Of a DNA stretch of 36,916 bases, positions 7,761-17,400 are shown piece after piece. Below the pieces are notes generated by a model. That model made no database searches. It worked only from the letters and a program-made list of their open reading frames with translations, and was not told the DNA's origin. The stretch comes from a virus, in IMG/VR virus record IMGVR_UViG_3300023174_000372, positions 1 through 36,916 of that record; one strand, 5' to 3'. Position 1 is the stretch's first letter. Every line of letters starts with the position of its first letter. A program made the position numbers and the translations under genes.

Positions 7761-8318
7761 AGAGTTATCTTTGTAATCCATCATTTCTTCAATGTATTTA
7801 TTGTAATGATTATAATGACACCAATCCCCTACGTCATTTGGATGCATTATACTACTCGGACACCCGTCTGAAAAGTAGTCTTTCTTGGGTATTATTCCTA
7901 ACCACCTTATAAGGTAGTCTATGTAGGCATTTACACTGTTTGACTCAGACATATCATGCGTGTGAGATCTGTTTCTGATACAATGCTCTAATTCATGATA
8001 AATTAAAAACTTTTTAGATAAAAATCCTGATCTATCCCAGTATTTTTTATCAACCTCAATTTCAAGCTCGCCATTTAAAAGCCAGTAACATCTGCCTATC
8101 GTAGCAGCCTCTAGGTCGGTAAAATTTATTGATAAATTTTTAATTCTTTTACCGTATATATTCTTATAAGATTTATTTTTAAAATTTATAATGTTGTAAT
8201 ACTCTTTAATGTAGGGACTAAAAGCTGGATCTATCCCTCTATTTTTTGGGAAAACCCTAATGGGTTCGCTTGAGCAAGAGGAGGTAAAAATTAAAAATAA
8301 TATTATTAGTTTATTCAT
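7755..8318 (-). CDS. Predicted lipoprotein with zinc-metalloprotease signature
   Basis: This 187-aa protein starts with a short signal peptide (MNKLIILFLIFTSSC) whose Cys15 is a plausible lipidation site, although Thr at -3 is not the best lipobox residue. The mature part has HELEH at residues 108-112, matching the zinc-protease motif HExxH, with His119 or His121 as a possible third ligand. An SSIMHP stretch at 155-160 resembles a metzincin-type Met-turn. It would act outside the inner membrane, anchored by lipid. An alternative start at 8339 adds seven residues; 8318 is preferred because it gives an 8-nt start/stop overlap (ATGAATAA) with the upstream membrane-protein gene, as elsewhere in this genome. 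It is reverse-oriented among forward tail genes. Possible roles are lysis, envelope remodelling or host-surface modification. Confidence 0.65.
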   Translation of the reverse strand: MNKLIILFLIFTSSCSSEPIRVFPKNRGIDPAFSPYIKEYYNIINFKNKSYKNIYGKRIKNLSINFTDLEAATIGRCYWLLNGELEIEVDKKYWDRSGFLSKKFLIYHELEHCIRNRSHTHDMSESNSVNAYIDYLIRWLGIIPKKDYFSDGCPSSIMHPNDVGDWCHYNHYNKYIEEMMDYKDNSL

Positions 8319-8463
8319 CTTTGATAATTTTAAACTCATTTCTTCTTTTACGGTAAATACTTGCTCTGTTTTCTTTTTTAATCTTTATAAAAAACACAAC
8401 ATAACAAGATATTATTATACTAAAATGTAAAAAAAATATACTAAAAAACAATATGTTATTCAT
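8311..8463 (-). CDS. Small membrane protein (50 aa)
   Basis: A 50-codon frame fits exactly between its two neighbours, overlapping the upstream basic-protein gene and the downstream lipoprotein gene by 8 nt each (both ATGAATAA). The product has one hydrophobic segment at about residues 3-27 (NILFFSIFFLHFSIIISCYV) followed by a basic tail (IKIKKENRASIYRKRRNEFK). That charge distribution suggests a cytoplasmic C-terminus. A TM protein gene that overlaps a lipoprotein gene recalls the spanin pair layout, but here the tail is short and basic, not a long periplasmic helix. No function is assigned. The symmetric overlaps are the main support that this short frame is real. Confidence 0.55.
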   Translation of the reverse strand: MNNILFFSIFFLHFSIIISCYVVFFIKIKKENRASIYRKRRNEFKIIKDE

Positions 8464-8620
8464 TTATTAACTGTTTTGCAGCCTTTTTATTATTTTTTCT
8501 GTCATAATCCATTTTTGACTTCATTGCATATCCAGGAGGAGCTACAGGAATGCGGGGTTTTATTTTTTGCTTAAGCTTTTTTCTACGTAACCTATTGATT
8601 TTCCGTTTAGCCTTTCCCAT
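8456..8620 (-). CDS. Small, highly basic protein (54 aa)
   Basis: This 54-aa protein begins MGKAKRKINRLRRKKLKQ and is about one third Lys plus Arg, with a central PRIPVAPPGYAMK stretch. It could bind nucleic acid or acidic membrane lipids, but no family is recognised. The ATG at 8620 is chosen over upstream in-frame ATGs because an AAGAG ribosome site lies just before it and a GATATTAT box lies about 18 nt upstream on the same strand. It is the first gene of a three-gene reverse cassette and is coupled to the next gene by an 8-nt overlap. It diverges from the gp25-fusion gene at 8697. Confidence 0.6.
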   Translation of the reverse strand: MGKAKRKINRLRRKKLKQKIKPRIPVAPPGYAMKSKMDYDRKNNKKAAKQLINE

Positions 8621-8637
8621 AATACAACTCTTTTTAT

Positions 8638-8645
8638 ATAATATC
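8638..8645 (-). promoter_or_regulatory. Candidate -10-like box for the reverse cassette
   Basis: Reading on the reverse strand, GATATTAT followed by ATAA lies 17 nt before the ATG of the basic-protein gene. It matches the second box of the forward motif, but no AATCTTTA box lies at the usual distance, so this may be a different promoter class. It is 9 bp from the forward motif at 8655-8678, so the 76-bp region holds two divergent signals. Confidence 0.35.
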
Positions 8646-8654
8646 ATACAATTC

Positions 8655-8678
8655 AATCTTTATTATATACGATATTAT
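8655..8678 (+). promoter_or_regulatory. Candidate phage promoter, bipartite AATCTTTA-N8-GATATTAT
   Basis: AATCTTTA at 8655-8662 and GATATTAT at 8671-8678 are separated by exactly 8 nt. The same pair with the same spacing occurs at 11393-11416 and 20616-20639, each time in the short region before a large structural gene. Here it precedes the LysM-gp25 fusion gene by 18 nt. Confidence 0.55.
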
Positions 8679-8683
8679 ATAAT

Positions 8684-8687
8684 GAGG
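8684..8687 (+). promoter_or_regulatory. Ribosome binding site that sets the start of the gp25 fusion
   Basis: GAGG ends 9 nt before the ATG at 8697. It overlaps an in-frame ATG at 8682, and the longest frame would begin at 8550 inside the reverse gene and upstream of the promoter motif; both are therefore unlikely starts. Confidence 0.55.
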
Positions 8688-8696
8688 CAATTAAAA

Positions 8697-11339
8697 ATGT
8701 GGAATAAAATAACCAAGACGATAGCCGACAATCGGGAAGGGATTATAGAAGGTGTTACAGGTAAAAAAACCCCTGTTGTAGCAAAGTCAGAAAATGCCAG
8801 CAAAGTACCTCTTCCTTGGAAAGATAACAAAGATATTTTTTTCCCACCAATAGAAATTTTCCCTGGTAGGGCTAATTATTTATTCCCGTATAGATTAATT
8901 GTGGTAGAAATCGAGACTGATAATACCGCAGATGGTGGAGTTAAGTACAAACCCGTAAAAGGAAATACCGGCCAGGTTGAGAGAATTTTTGATGAATCCA
9001 ACACCGGGGGGGTTCAGTACAGAATTAGCAAACCGGAAGGATGGGTTTTCACTCTTCCAATTACCCCTCAACAATTATCTATAACTGATCAATTTGCAAT
9101 CAATACAACCGCTACCATGAGAGGTGTTGTTGAAGAGCATAATGGTGTAAAATTCAAAATGATATCAGCTTCAGGAACCACGGGAATATGGCCGACTCGA
9201 CCAGGTGGTGACGATAATAATACCCCAGGTCTGTCATTATTTGGAGGATCTTTTTCTGCCTTTGAGGGAGCGAAAAATGCATGGAAAAATATTTTAGATA
9301 AAAAAACTTTAAGTCGAACAAATCCTTTAAATTTAACGGATAATGGGACTCTTTCCAATAGTGCATCACAAACCGGATATTACCAAGCTTTAGTGTTGCA
9401 GCAATTTCTTGAACAGTATGCAATAGCTAAAAAAAATCCTGAAAATAAAAATTGGAGGCTTGTTTTTGATTGTCCTAAAACAAACGAGTCTTTTGTTGTT
9501 ACACCCGTACAGTATAATGTCACAAGAAGCCAAAGAAGTCCCGGTGAGTTTTTATATAACATGCAATTTAAGGCATGGAAAAGAATTGATTTAAAAAGTA
9601 CTTCAAAAAGTGTAACCAAACCACCACAAAAAATTACTCCAAACTTTTTTCAAAAAGCTGTTTCTGCACTAGACAATGCCAGAAGCTTTATGAGCGCATC
9701 TTTAAACGTGGTCAAAGCCGTAAGAGCTGATTTTAGACAGATTTTTGATCAAGTAAGGAAGGTTACACTTCTTTATAAGGATTTGGGAGGATTGGCATTT
9801 GCTGTTTCGGATTTGCCCAATCAAATCGGTAAAGACTTAAAATCATCAGTTAAAGCCATGTCTGGTGATCTTGCTCAAGGAAGTGCTTCTTTTGATGCAG
9901 CGTTTAAAAAACTACCTAGTGCTTCAAAATCTGCTGCAAATAAAACAAAAAATATTGTAAAATCTATAAAACAAAACAAAGAAGTAAACGAAGGCGTTTC
10001 CGATGAGCAAGTTTCGGCAGGATTGCTTGGGAAAGGAGCAAAAGACGCAAACGATGCTTCTAGTTTAAATAATGTTTTTGATGAGCCTGAAGCATCTTTT
10101 GATTTCTTCAATGCTATTTCTTTGGATACTCTTACCTTAACTCCGCAACAATCTATTGCAATTCAAGAAGAAATTGAAAAAAATTCTTTAATATCAATCG
10201 AAGAAATAAAAGAAGTATCTAAGAACTTACAATCTCTGGCACTAGATATAAGCAACAATTTTGGAGCAGGAGATGAAAATTTTTCAAAAATATTTAACAG
10301 ACCAGCCCCAAAGGAAAGAGCTGTTCCTATGACTCTGGAGGAGTTTGAATTAATTTTAGCATTAGAAAATGCTATTCTTGAATTAAATCTATCAACCGCT
10401 ACAAGAGAATTAGATGATTCTAGACGACAAAATCCTCTAGAGTATGTGGGCGGATTAGCTGATGATTCGGGTATTCCTTTTAATTCTGAATCAACCGCTA
10501 AATTTTTGGCCCCGGTTCCTTTTGGTTTAACCATTGAACAAATTTCTGCCAGATATTTGGGAGATCCTGATAGATATAATGAAATCATAACTTTAAATGG
10601 ATTGAGATCACCTTATATCGATGAGAATGGTTTTTCTTATCAATTTTTGTCAAATGGAGATGGTAGACAATTTAATATTTCTTCAAAAGAAAATTTGTTT
10701 ATAGGTCAAAAAGTACAGCTATCTAGTAACGAAGTCCCAATGTTCACAAGAAAAATTACAGGAATTGAAAAAATATCTGATACCAACTATTTAATAACTG
10801 TTGATGGAATAGATGATTTACATTTGCTAAAAACAGTAGACGCAGCAAAAGTTAAAGCATTTTTGCCCGGAACTATAAATAGCCAGAATCAAATTTATAT
10901 TCCTTCGGATCAATCAGTCACAGAAGAAGCACGTACCTATGATATTCCTTTTTTAAAAGAAGACACATTAACAGGTTTTTCTAAGGTGGACTGGTTGATG
11001 GACGAAAACGGAGATCTTGTGATAAATTCCTTTGGGGAGATGGCGCTTGCCAATGGCACGACAAATCTTGTACAGGCACTAAAAATGAAAATAATGACAC
11101 AGAAAGGAACGCTTCTTTCTAACCCTAATTTTGGATTAGGACTTGCTCCTGGCTTAAGCGTGTCAGAAGTAGACATAGAAAATGTCTTAACAGATTTAAG
11201 AGACATGGTATTGCAAGATCCTAGATTTTCTGGTATTGAAAATATAGAATTAAATATTTTACCGCCCACCGTATCTATAAGTATAAACGCTGTTTTAGCG
11301 AACGGGAAAGGTATATTCCCTATTAATTTTTCTTTGTAA
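8697..11339 (+). CDS. Baseplate protein: tail N-terminal domain, LysM-like domain and gp25-like domain in one chain
   Basis: This 880-aa protein combines parts that are usually separate. Residues of about 60-320 resemble phage tail/baseplate proteins with a FTLPITPQQLSITD strand pattern and a VVTPVQYNVTRSQRSPGEFL stretch. Residues 320-600 are helical and Ala/Ser/Lys-rich, a likely spacer. Residues 607-641 (LTIEQISARYLGDPDRYNEI, then NGLRSP) match a LysM-type fold. The C-terminal 120 residues, from DWLMDENGDLVIN through ALKMKIMTQKGTLLSNPNFG, match the gp25/GpW baseplate family, which bridges sheath and wedge. The gene has its own candidate promoter and ribosome site. It is followed by baseplate J, the usual partner of gp25. 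The start at 8697 is supported by GAGG; a longer frame from 8550 runs through the reverse cassette. Confidence 0.78.
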   Translation: MWNKITKTIADNREGIIEGVTGKKTPVVAKSENASKVPLPWKDNKDIFFPPIEIFPGRANYLFPYRLIVVEIETDNTADGGVKYKPVKGNTGQVERIFDESNTGGVQYRISKPEGWVFTLPITPQQLSITDQFAINTTATMRGVVEEHNGVKFKMISASGTTGIWPTRPGGDDNNTPGLSLFGGSFSAFEGAKNAWKNILDKKTLSRTNPLNLTDNGTLSNSASQTGYYQALVLQQFLEQYAIAKKNPENKNWRLVFDCPKTNESFVVTPVQYNVTRSQRSPGEFLYNMQFKAWKRIDLKSTSKSVTKPPQKITPNFFQKAVSALDNARSFMSASLNVVKAVRADFRQIFDQVRKVTLLYKDLGGLAFAVSDLPNQIGKDLKSSVKAMSGDLAQGSASFDAAFKKLPSASKSAANKTKNIVKSIKQNKEVNEGVSDEQVSAGLLGKGAKDANDASSLNNVFDEPEASFDFFNAISLDTLTLTPQQSIAIQEEIEKNSLISIEEIKEVSKNLQSLALDISNNFGAGDENFSKIFNRPAPKERAVPMTLEEFELILALENAILELNLSTATRELDDSRRQNPLEYVGGLADDSGIPFNSESTAKFLAPVPFGLTIEQISARYLGDPDRYNEIITLNGLRSPYIDENGFSYQFLSNGDGRQFNISSKENLFIGQKVQLSSNEVPMFTRKITGIEKISDTNYLITVDGIDDLHLLKTVDAAKVKAFLPGTINSQNQIYIPSDQSVTEEARTYDIPFLKEDTLTGFSKVDWLMDENGDLVINSFGEMALANGTTNLVQALKMKIMTQKGTLLSNPNFGLGLAPGLSVSEVDIENVLTDLRDMVLQDPRFSGIENIELNILPPTVSISINAVLANGKGIFPINFSL

Positions 11340-11392
11340 TTTTAATAACTTATAAAAATTATTTAATTAAAATATTTTTTATATCCACACTG

Positions 11393-11416
11393 AATCTTTA
11401 ATATGTGTGATAATAT
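11393..11416 (+). promoter_or_regulatory. Candidate phage promoter, bipartite AATCTTTA-N8-GATAATAT
   Basis: AATCTTTA at 11393-11400, 8 nt, then GATAATAT at 11409-11416, followed by the AGAGG ribosome site of the baseplate J gene. The 95-bp gap between the gp25-fusion stop and the next start is AT-rich and otherwise shows nothing. Confidence 0.55.
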
Positions 11417-11434
11417 ATAGTTAAAGAGGATGCA

Positions 11435-14400
11435 ATGGCTGAAGGTTTACCTACCCCAAAATCTAGAGAGCAGATATTATCGGAAATGCTAACCGAATAT
11501 ACTGGACTCACAGGTGTTAACGATCTTAATACAGGATCTGTTTTGACTCAATTTTTTGATGTAGTTGCAAGATCTGTGGCTCGTACTTCTGGTGATATAT
11601 TTCAAGTACTTAGAGATAATTCTGTTGACAGAGCTACTGGAGAAGCATTGAACAGAATCGGTGAAGAAGAAAGAGTTCCAAGAAAGGCATCAAGAACTGC
11701 CAATGGTATCGTTAAGGTTACGGATTCTTCTTTTAAAAAAATATCTACAAAGATTTATGCGGGACTTTCAGCTCCTAATGCAGGATCAACCACAATCAAG
11801 GTATCCGATGCTTCTGAATTTCCTTCATCCGGAACCATATATATAGGTAGAGGAACCCCAAATATAGAAGGTCCTTTAAGTTACTCCTTAGTTACTCAGC
11901 TGGGTTCTTATTGGGAGATTACACTAACTTCACCTACAACAAAATTTCATAATATATCTGAAACAGTTATTTTAGGCCAAGGAGGAACACGTAATATTCC
12001 AACAGGAACGACGGTCATATCTCCAGGATCTGGAGCTGTTGCGAATATTAGTTACACTGTTTCTTCTTCAGCTATATTGCTTGATGGGGAAAATGTAAAC
12101 CCTTTTGTTCAAGTCGTTGCTCAAGAACCTGGATCTGCATCAAACGCTCCTGCCGGAGCCATAAGAGAGTTTGGTTCTCCACCGTTTACAGGAGCAGAAG
12201 TTGTAAATGAACGCCCTTTTACTACAGGAGCTGATACAGAAACGGATGATGATTACAGAGATAGGATTAAAAAAACTAGATTATCGAAAGGGCTAGGAAC
12301 TTCTTTAGCTGTTAAGAACGCTGTTCTTGGCGCTCAAGCATCTGATGAAAATGCTATAGTAACTTCTAACGAAATCGATACAACAAATGCAGAAGAAACA
12401 ATTCTATATATAGATAATGGCCAGGGATATGAGGAAAAAACTCAGGGAATTGGAATTGAATTTATAGTTGATTCAGCAATCGGTGGAGAAAGAAGTTTTC
12501 AACTTTCTACAGGCGGAAGACAGACTTCTGTTGCAAAAGCGTTTATACTTTCTTCTGAAATTGCGCCTTATAATATCAAACCGCTAGACAGGTTAGCAAT
12601 TCTTGTTGGTGGATTAATATCAGAACATATTTTTCAAGAGGGCGATTTTAAATCTCCAGGATCTGCCACTGCATATGAAATAGTTGCCAGTATTAACAAT
12701 AACACTAATTTAAAATTTGAAGCCACCACAGCGGAGGGTGGTTCAAAAGTTTTAATAAGAGCAAAAACAGAAGTCGATGAATTTTTACAATTATCATCAC
12801 CATCTCAGGGAAATAATGCAGGGATTGTATTAGGTTTTCCAGAAAACGAGATAAGAACGGTATTACTTTATAAAAATAGAGAATTATTAAATAAAAATGG
12901 CAAGGTTGCTTTTGTAATATCTAAAAATAGATCTGATTGGAGTAACTCTATAACCAATAACGATACTCTTATTATTTCAGTGGATGGTACAAATTTTATA
13001 ACATATACATTTACAAATGAAGATTTTATAGCAGAAGGGCAACACTCTATTGTTAGTTATCAAAATACTTTATCGTCATGGGTAAATGTTATAAATAAAA
13101 AAATCACAGGCATAACAGCTGATATAAACGGAGAACAATTAAAGCTAATAAGTAACCTTGGCTCGGATTCTAGAGCATCTATATCGATAGATCCTAACTC
13201 ATTGCTTGTGGCAAGGGGTATGTTTTCGCAAAGTCTTGGACTTTTTTCTCAAGGAAATAAGGCTGATTTTGAAATATCAAGAAACACAGCTCAAATAAAA
13301 CTAAACACACCTTTAGAAAAAGGTGATTCACTTACCTTAGGTTCACAATTAACCAAGGCAGAAATAAGAAGTCAAAAGATTCTTGGAGGAAATGTAACCA
13401 TTTCTAGCCCAGCATACATGTGGCTTTTGATTGATGATGTAAAAGCCGAACCAATCTCAGTCGGAGTAACCTCGGATACATTTTTAACAGTATCAAAAAA
13501 TGCCGGGGATATAATAAGATATACAAGTAATTCAGTAAACGCTTTTGGAAATGTGAATGTTGGAGACTATGTAATCATATGGTCAAACGAGCTATCTCTG
13601 ACTAATAGATTAGAAGCTCGTGTTAATGCTATAACAGCTACAACGCTTGATATTAAAGTTACCGCAGCAGAATACGCTGCGGCTGTAGCAGAAGGTCCTG
13701 TAAATTTTAGTGAAGGGTTTACTGTTGTTAGATGTTCAAAAACACCTCAAAAAATAAAAATATTGTCCGGAATTAGTAAAAAAATAAGCGATATTGCAAT
13801 CGAATTAAATAATCAGCTAACTAATTCTGTGGTAACAATTGATAATGATGAAGTTTTTATTATTAGAACAAATACAGAAGGGTTAAGTGGTGGTGTGTTT
13901 TTAATTGATTTTAATAACCCAGCAAAATCTCTTAATTTTGTAAAAAATTCTATCTCTCAAAGCATAGCCTCTCAGTTTGCATTTTATGAGTCAAACAACC
14001 AAGATAATCAATTTCCTGCATTTATTCACAGTAAAATAACAACAGATGTTTATGCAGATCCTTCGGATACTTTTATTTCAAGTATAACCTCCAACGATAA
14101 CATAGAGGCATTGGGGGTAGATCCCTCAGGTTTTTTATGTTTTTCACAGCCTTATAATTCTGTTTCAGATATTGTTTCTAATGAATGTGTAGAAATAGAA
14201 AATATTACAGGAACCACGGTTAATTTAGAAAATAGCCCTTTTTATAGAAGAAGCAGAGCAAACGATAGGTATCATTTATTAAATGGGTATGACTTTGGGC
14301 ATGATGACTCGGTCGTCGCTATATTGGATGGCGATCCTGATCAAAAAGCATTCGATATGCCTTTGTATAGGACGGCTGTTACAAATACTTCTCTTCCTGT

Positions 14401-17400
14401 AAATCCGAATGAGTTTAGAGGTACTGATCTTGAAGGAGGAGGGTTAGAATTCTCGCAACTATTCGGCTCAAATTTTTCTTTTAATAATTATAAATGTTTA
14501 ATGCAAGCAAAAAGAATAATAGACCCTAGCAATCCGTTGGGTATATATCCGCCGCCTATTAGTACGGTAAGCGAAGATGCAATTCTTTACAGAGCTGTAG
14601 AATGGGGAAAATCTGGGGAAAAGATAGGAATAGGATATTTTTATCCAGCTTCTGCTGTTGTCGTCCCTGCTCAACCTGCTGTTTCTCATACTATTGAAAT
14701 TGATACACAGATTAATATAAAAATATTTTTAAAATCAGGTGCATCTAGATCGACCTCTATTACCAGTTCCACCGAATGGAATGTGATAATTAGTCCAGGA
14801 ATTGTTTTTGATTTAGTAACCTATCAGTATTCCGGAGTAGGTGATGCTCCTGTTCTAACTTCGGTAGTTCCTGGGGATTATGTTTACATTTCTGATACTG
14901 GAGAATTTAACAGCCAAAATATAGGGTCTTTTAAAATATACTCTTCAACTGCTACTAGTTTTACTATTAAAAGAGCCGCAGGAGTTGCTGTTATTCAAAC
15001 AAATGCAGCAACTCTACAGAACAATACAATTTCTTTCTTTGAATCTTCTGCGACAACTGCAAGTGATATTGTGGACTATGTAAGTAATAATTTACAACAA
15101 TTTATTACAGCATCATTAATTAACGATAACGGGACTAGCGGCGCTGGGGTTATTAGCGATTCTACAGAAGAAAATTTAAACTATACAGATACTTTCATAA
15201 GATTAGTGGATGGTAAAAATTATATTTTAAACACAATTTTATCAGCAACAATTGGAAATCCTCAATTTATATTTAAAAAACCTCTATCTTTGTCTTCTTT
15301 TTCCACAAAAACTTCAAATGCATATTTGTTTAATAGTGGAGAAAAAATAAAACTTATTCCAATTACAGCAAATCATGTTTCTGATTTTTTAAACACACTA
15401 GCGGTTACAGGATTTACGACTCTTGGAGAAATTAAAACTGTTAACAGAAATTCTAAATTACAACTATCTACTGATATTATTGGGGAAGAAGGTTCGGTTC
15501 AAGTTGTAGGAGGTTTTGGAGTTTCTGCTTTTGCTAACATGGAAGGAAGCACAATAGCAATTGGAAACCAGTCAGACAGAAGTTGTATTTTTTCAATTAA
15601 TGCTGCTACGGCATTGGGATTTCATTCTGACCAATGGGTTAGGGTTGCTGCATTAAATAAGCAGAAAAAGTTAACATTAATTAATGGTTTTAATTCTATT
15701 AAAATAACATCTTCTACGCCGGTTGCTGGTAGTTCTAAAATAGAAATATTTGACAGAAGTATAGAACAAAAACTATTTGGAAGAAATAGATACTATACAA
15801 GAACAAATGGAAGATCTTTTAAAGTAGAAAAACAAGGTCAATTTGCTTGTATTTCATGGAATGAAATTGGTACTCAACCATTTTTTTCGTCAAATATAAA
15901 ACTTAACAACTCAACACCTGGAACATTAACTATATTCAAAAATGCCAATTCTAGTTCGGTAGACATTACAGTAGATACCGGAAGTATGAGATTTGACGAG
16001 GCTGCAATTGGAGATTTGTTAACAATTTCTAACAGAACAAATTCTGGAAATAACGGACAATTCTTAATAACAGGAATATCCACTGATTACAAAACTATAA
16101 GAATTATAAATGAAAATGCTGTAAACGAATTAGTATCAGGATTCTTTACTATAATTAATAACACGAATATAATAGGTGCGTCTTTTACCGTCGGAACCAC
16201 AACCTTGGTGGAGGGCGTTGACTGGATAGCAGGTGTTGATGTAGTAGAAACTGCTAAAAATATTTCAGCAGCTATTTCTGCAATATCTAATATAACATCA
16301 TTTCCAATTGGTTCTATTGTATATGCTGTGAGCGATATTCCAAATGTAACCTTAGCGCTGGGGTATACAGGAACTGCAGGAGCAGCACTGGTTAGCGGAG
16401 CATTTATGGTTGCTCCTACATATTATACAGCAGATGTTACAATTCAATCAGAAGTTCAAGAAGGAGACTCTGTTAATATATTAAGTGATTTTAATGTATT
16501 GAATCAGGGTGTTTACCGTGTAATTAGAAGATTTAAAAACTCTATTTATATAGATAATCCAAACGCCGTTGAGGAGGAAGTAACATTAACCGACAAAATT
16601 ATTACAACAGACGCTGACAGCTTAACTAATTATAATATAACAAAACTAGATGGTGTTAACAGACTATCATGGGCAGGAAACGGAGCCGAGCCTTTGCTTG
16701 AAAAAATGCGTCCTGGGGATATTGTTACATTAGGAACAGATTTTAATGTTGCAAACAGAGGATCTTTCCATGTTGTCGATTCTGGTGAAAAATTACAAGA
16801 AATTACAAAAATTATTATGCCAAGCGGTTCTGTTATAACATCCGGGCAATATGCTTTAATTAATAGCGCAAACAATGTTGACCAGTATTATTTATGGTAT
16901 GATGTAAATAGTGTTGGTGGAGATCCTATGCCAGTGGGTAAGACTCCTATTCAAGTTTCAATATTGAGTATTGACACAGCCGCTCAAGTAGCTACAAAAA
17001 CAGCTAATAAATTAAATGCAAGTTTTGGATCAAAGTTTACAGCAGTAGCAAATCAAAATATTGTAACCGTAACCACCGTAGGGTTTGGTCCAACTACTGA
17101 CGCTTCTAATGTAAATATTGCTGGTGACTTTGAAATGCAAATTATTCAGCAAGGAAGAAGAAATTTTGTGGACTACATTAACGTGTACGGTGTAACACAG
17201 TCTGGAGTAGTTGTTTCAAATATTCTTAAGTTTCACAGAGAGGCGCTAAAATTTAAAGAATACGAAGGAGCAATTCCGGGAGATACTTTTGTAATCACGG
17301 ACAACTTCTTAGGGTCTTCAAACAGAAAAAGTTTTGTAATTTCTGATATTTTAAGCGAAAACGAAATAATTGTAACTGGAGTATCAACCACTACTGAAAA

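Noticed and set aside
8380-8416. AATCTTTA and GATATTAT on the forward strand inside the reverse cassette
   Set aside because: The boxes are 21 nt apart instead of 8, and no forward gene follows directly. Treated as chance in AT-rich sequence.
8550-8696. N-terminal extension of the gp25-fusion frame
   Set aside because: The frame is open back to 8550, but this part overlaps the reverse basic-protein gene, lies upstream of the promoter motif, and encodes a hydrophobic stretch unlike the rest. GAGG points to 8697.
10163-10588. 141-aa antisense frame within the gp25 fusion
   Set aside because: It lies wholly opposite a well-supported gene, has no ribosome site, and its composition mirrors the sense codons.
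10937-11269. 110-aa antisense frame opposite the gp25 domain
   Set aside because: Shadow of the conserved gp25 coding sequence.
11304-11320. Hairpin GGGAA/TTCCC followed by T-rich sequence at the end of the gp25 fusion
   Set aside because: The stem has only 5 bp, lies within the coding region and lacks a firm U-run. Too weak to call a terminator.
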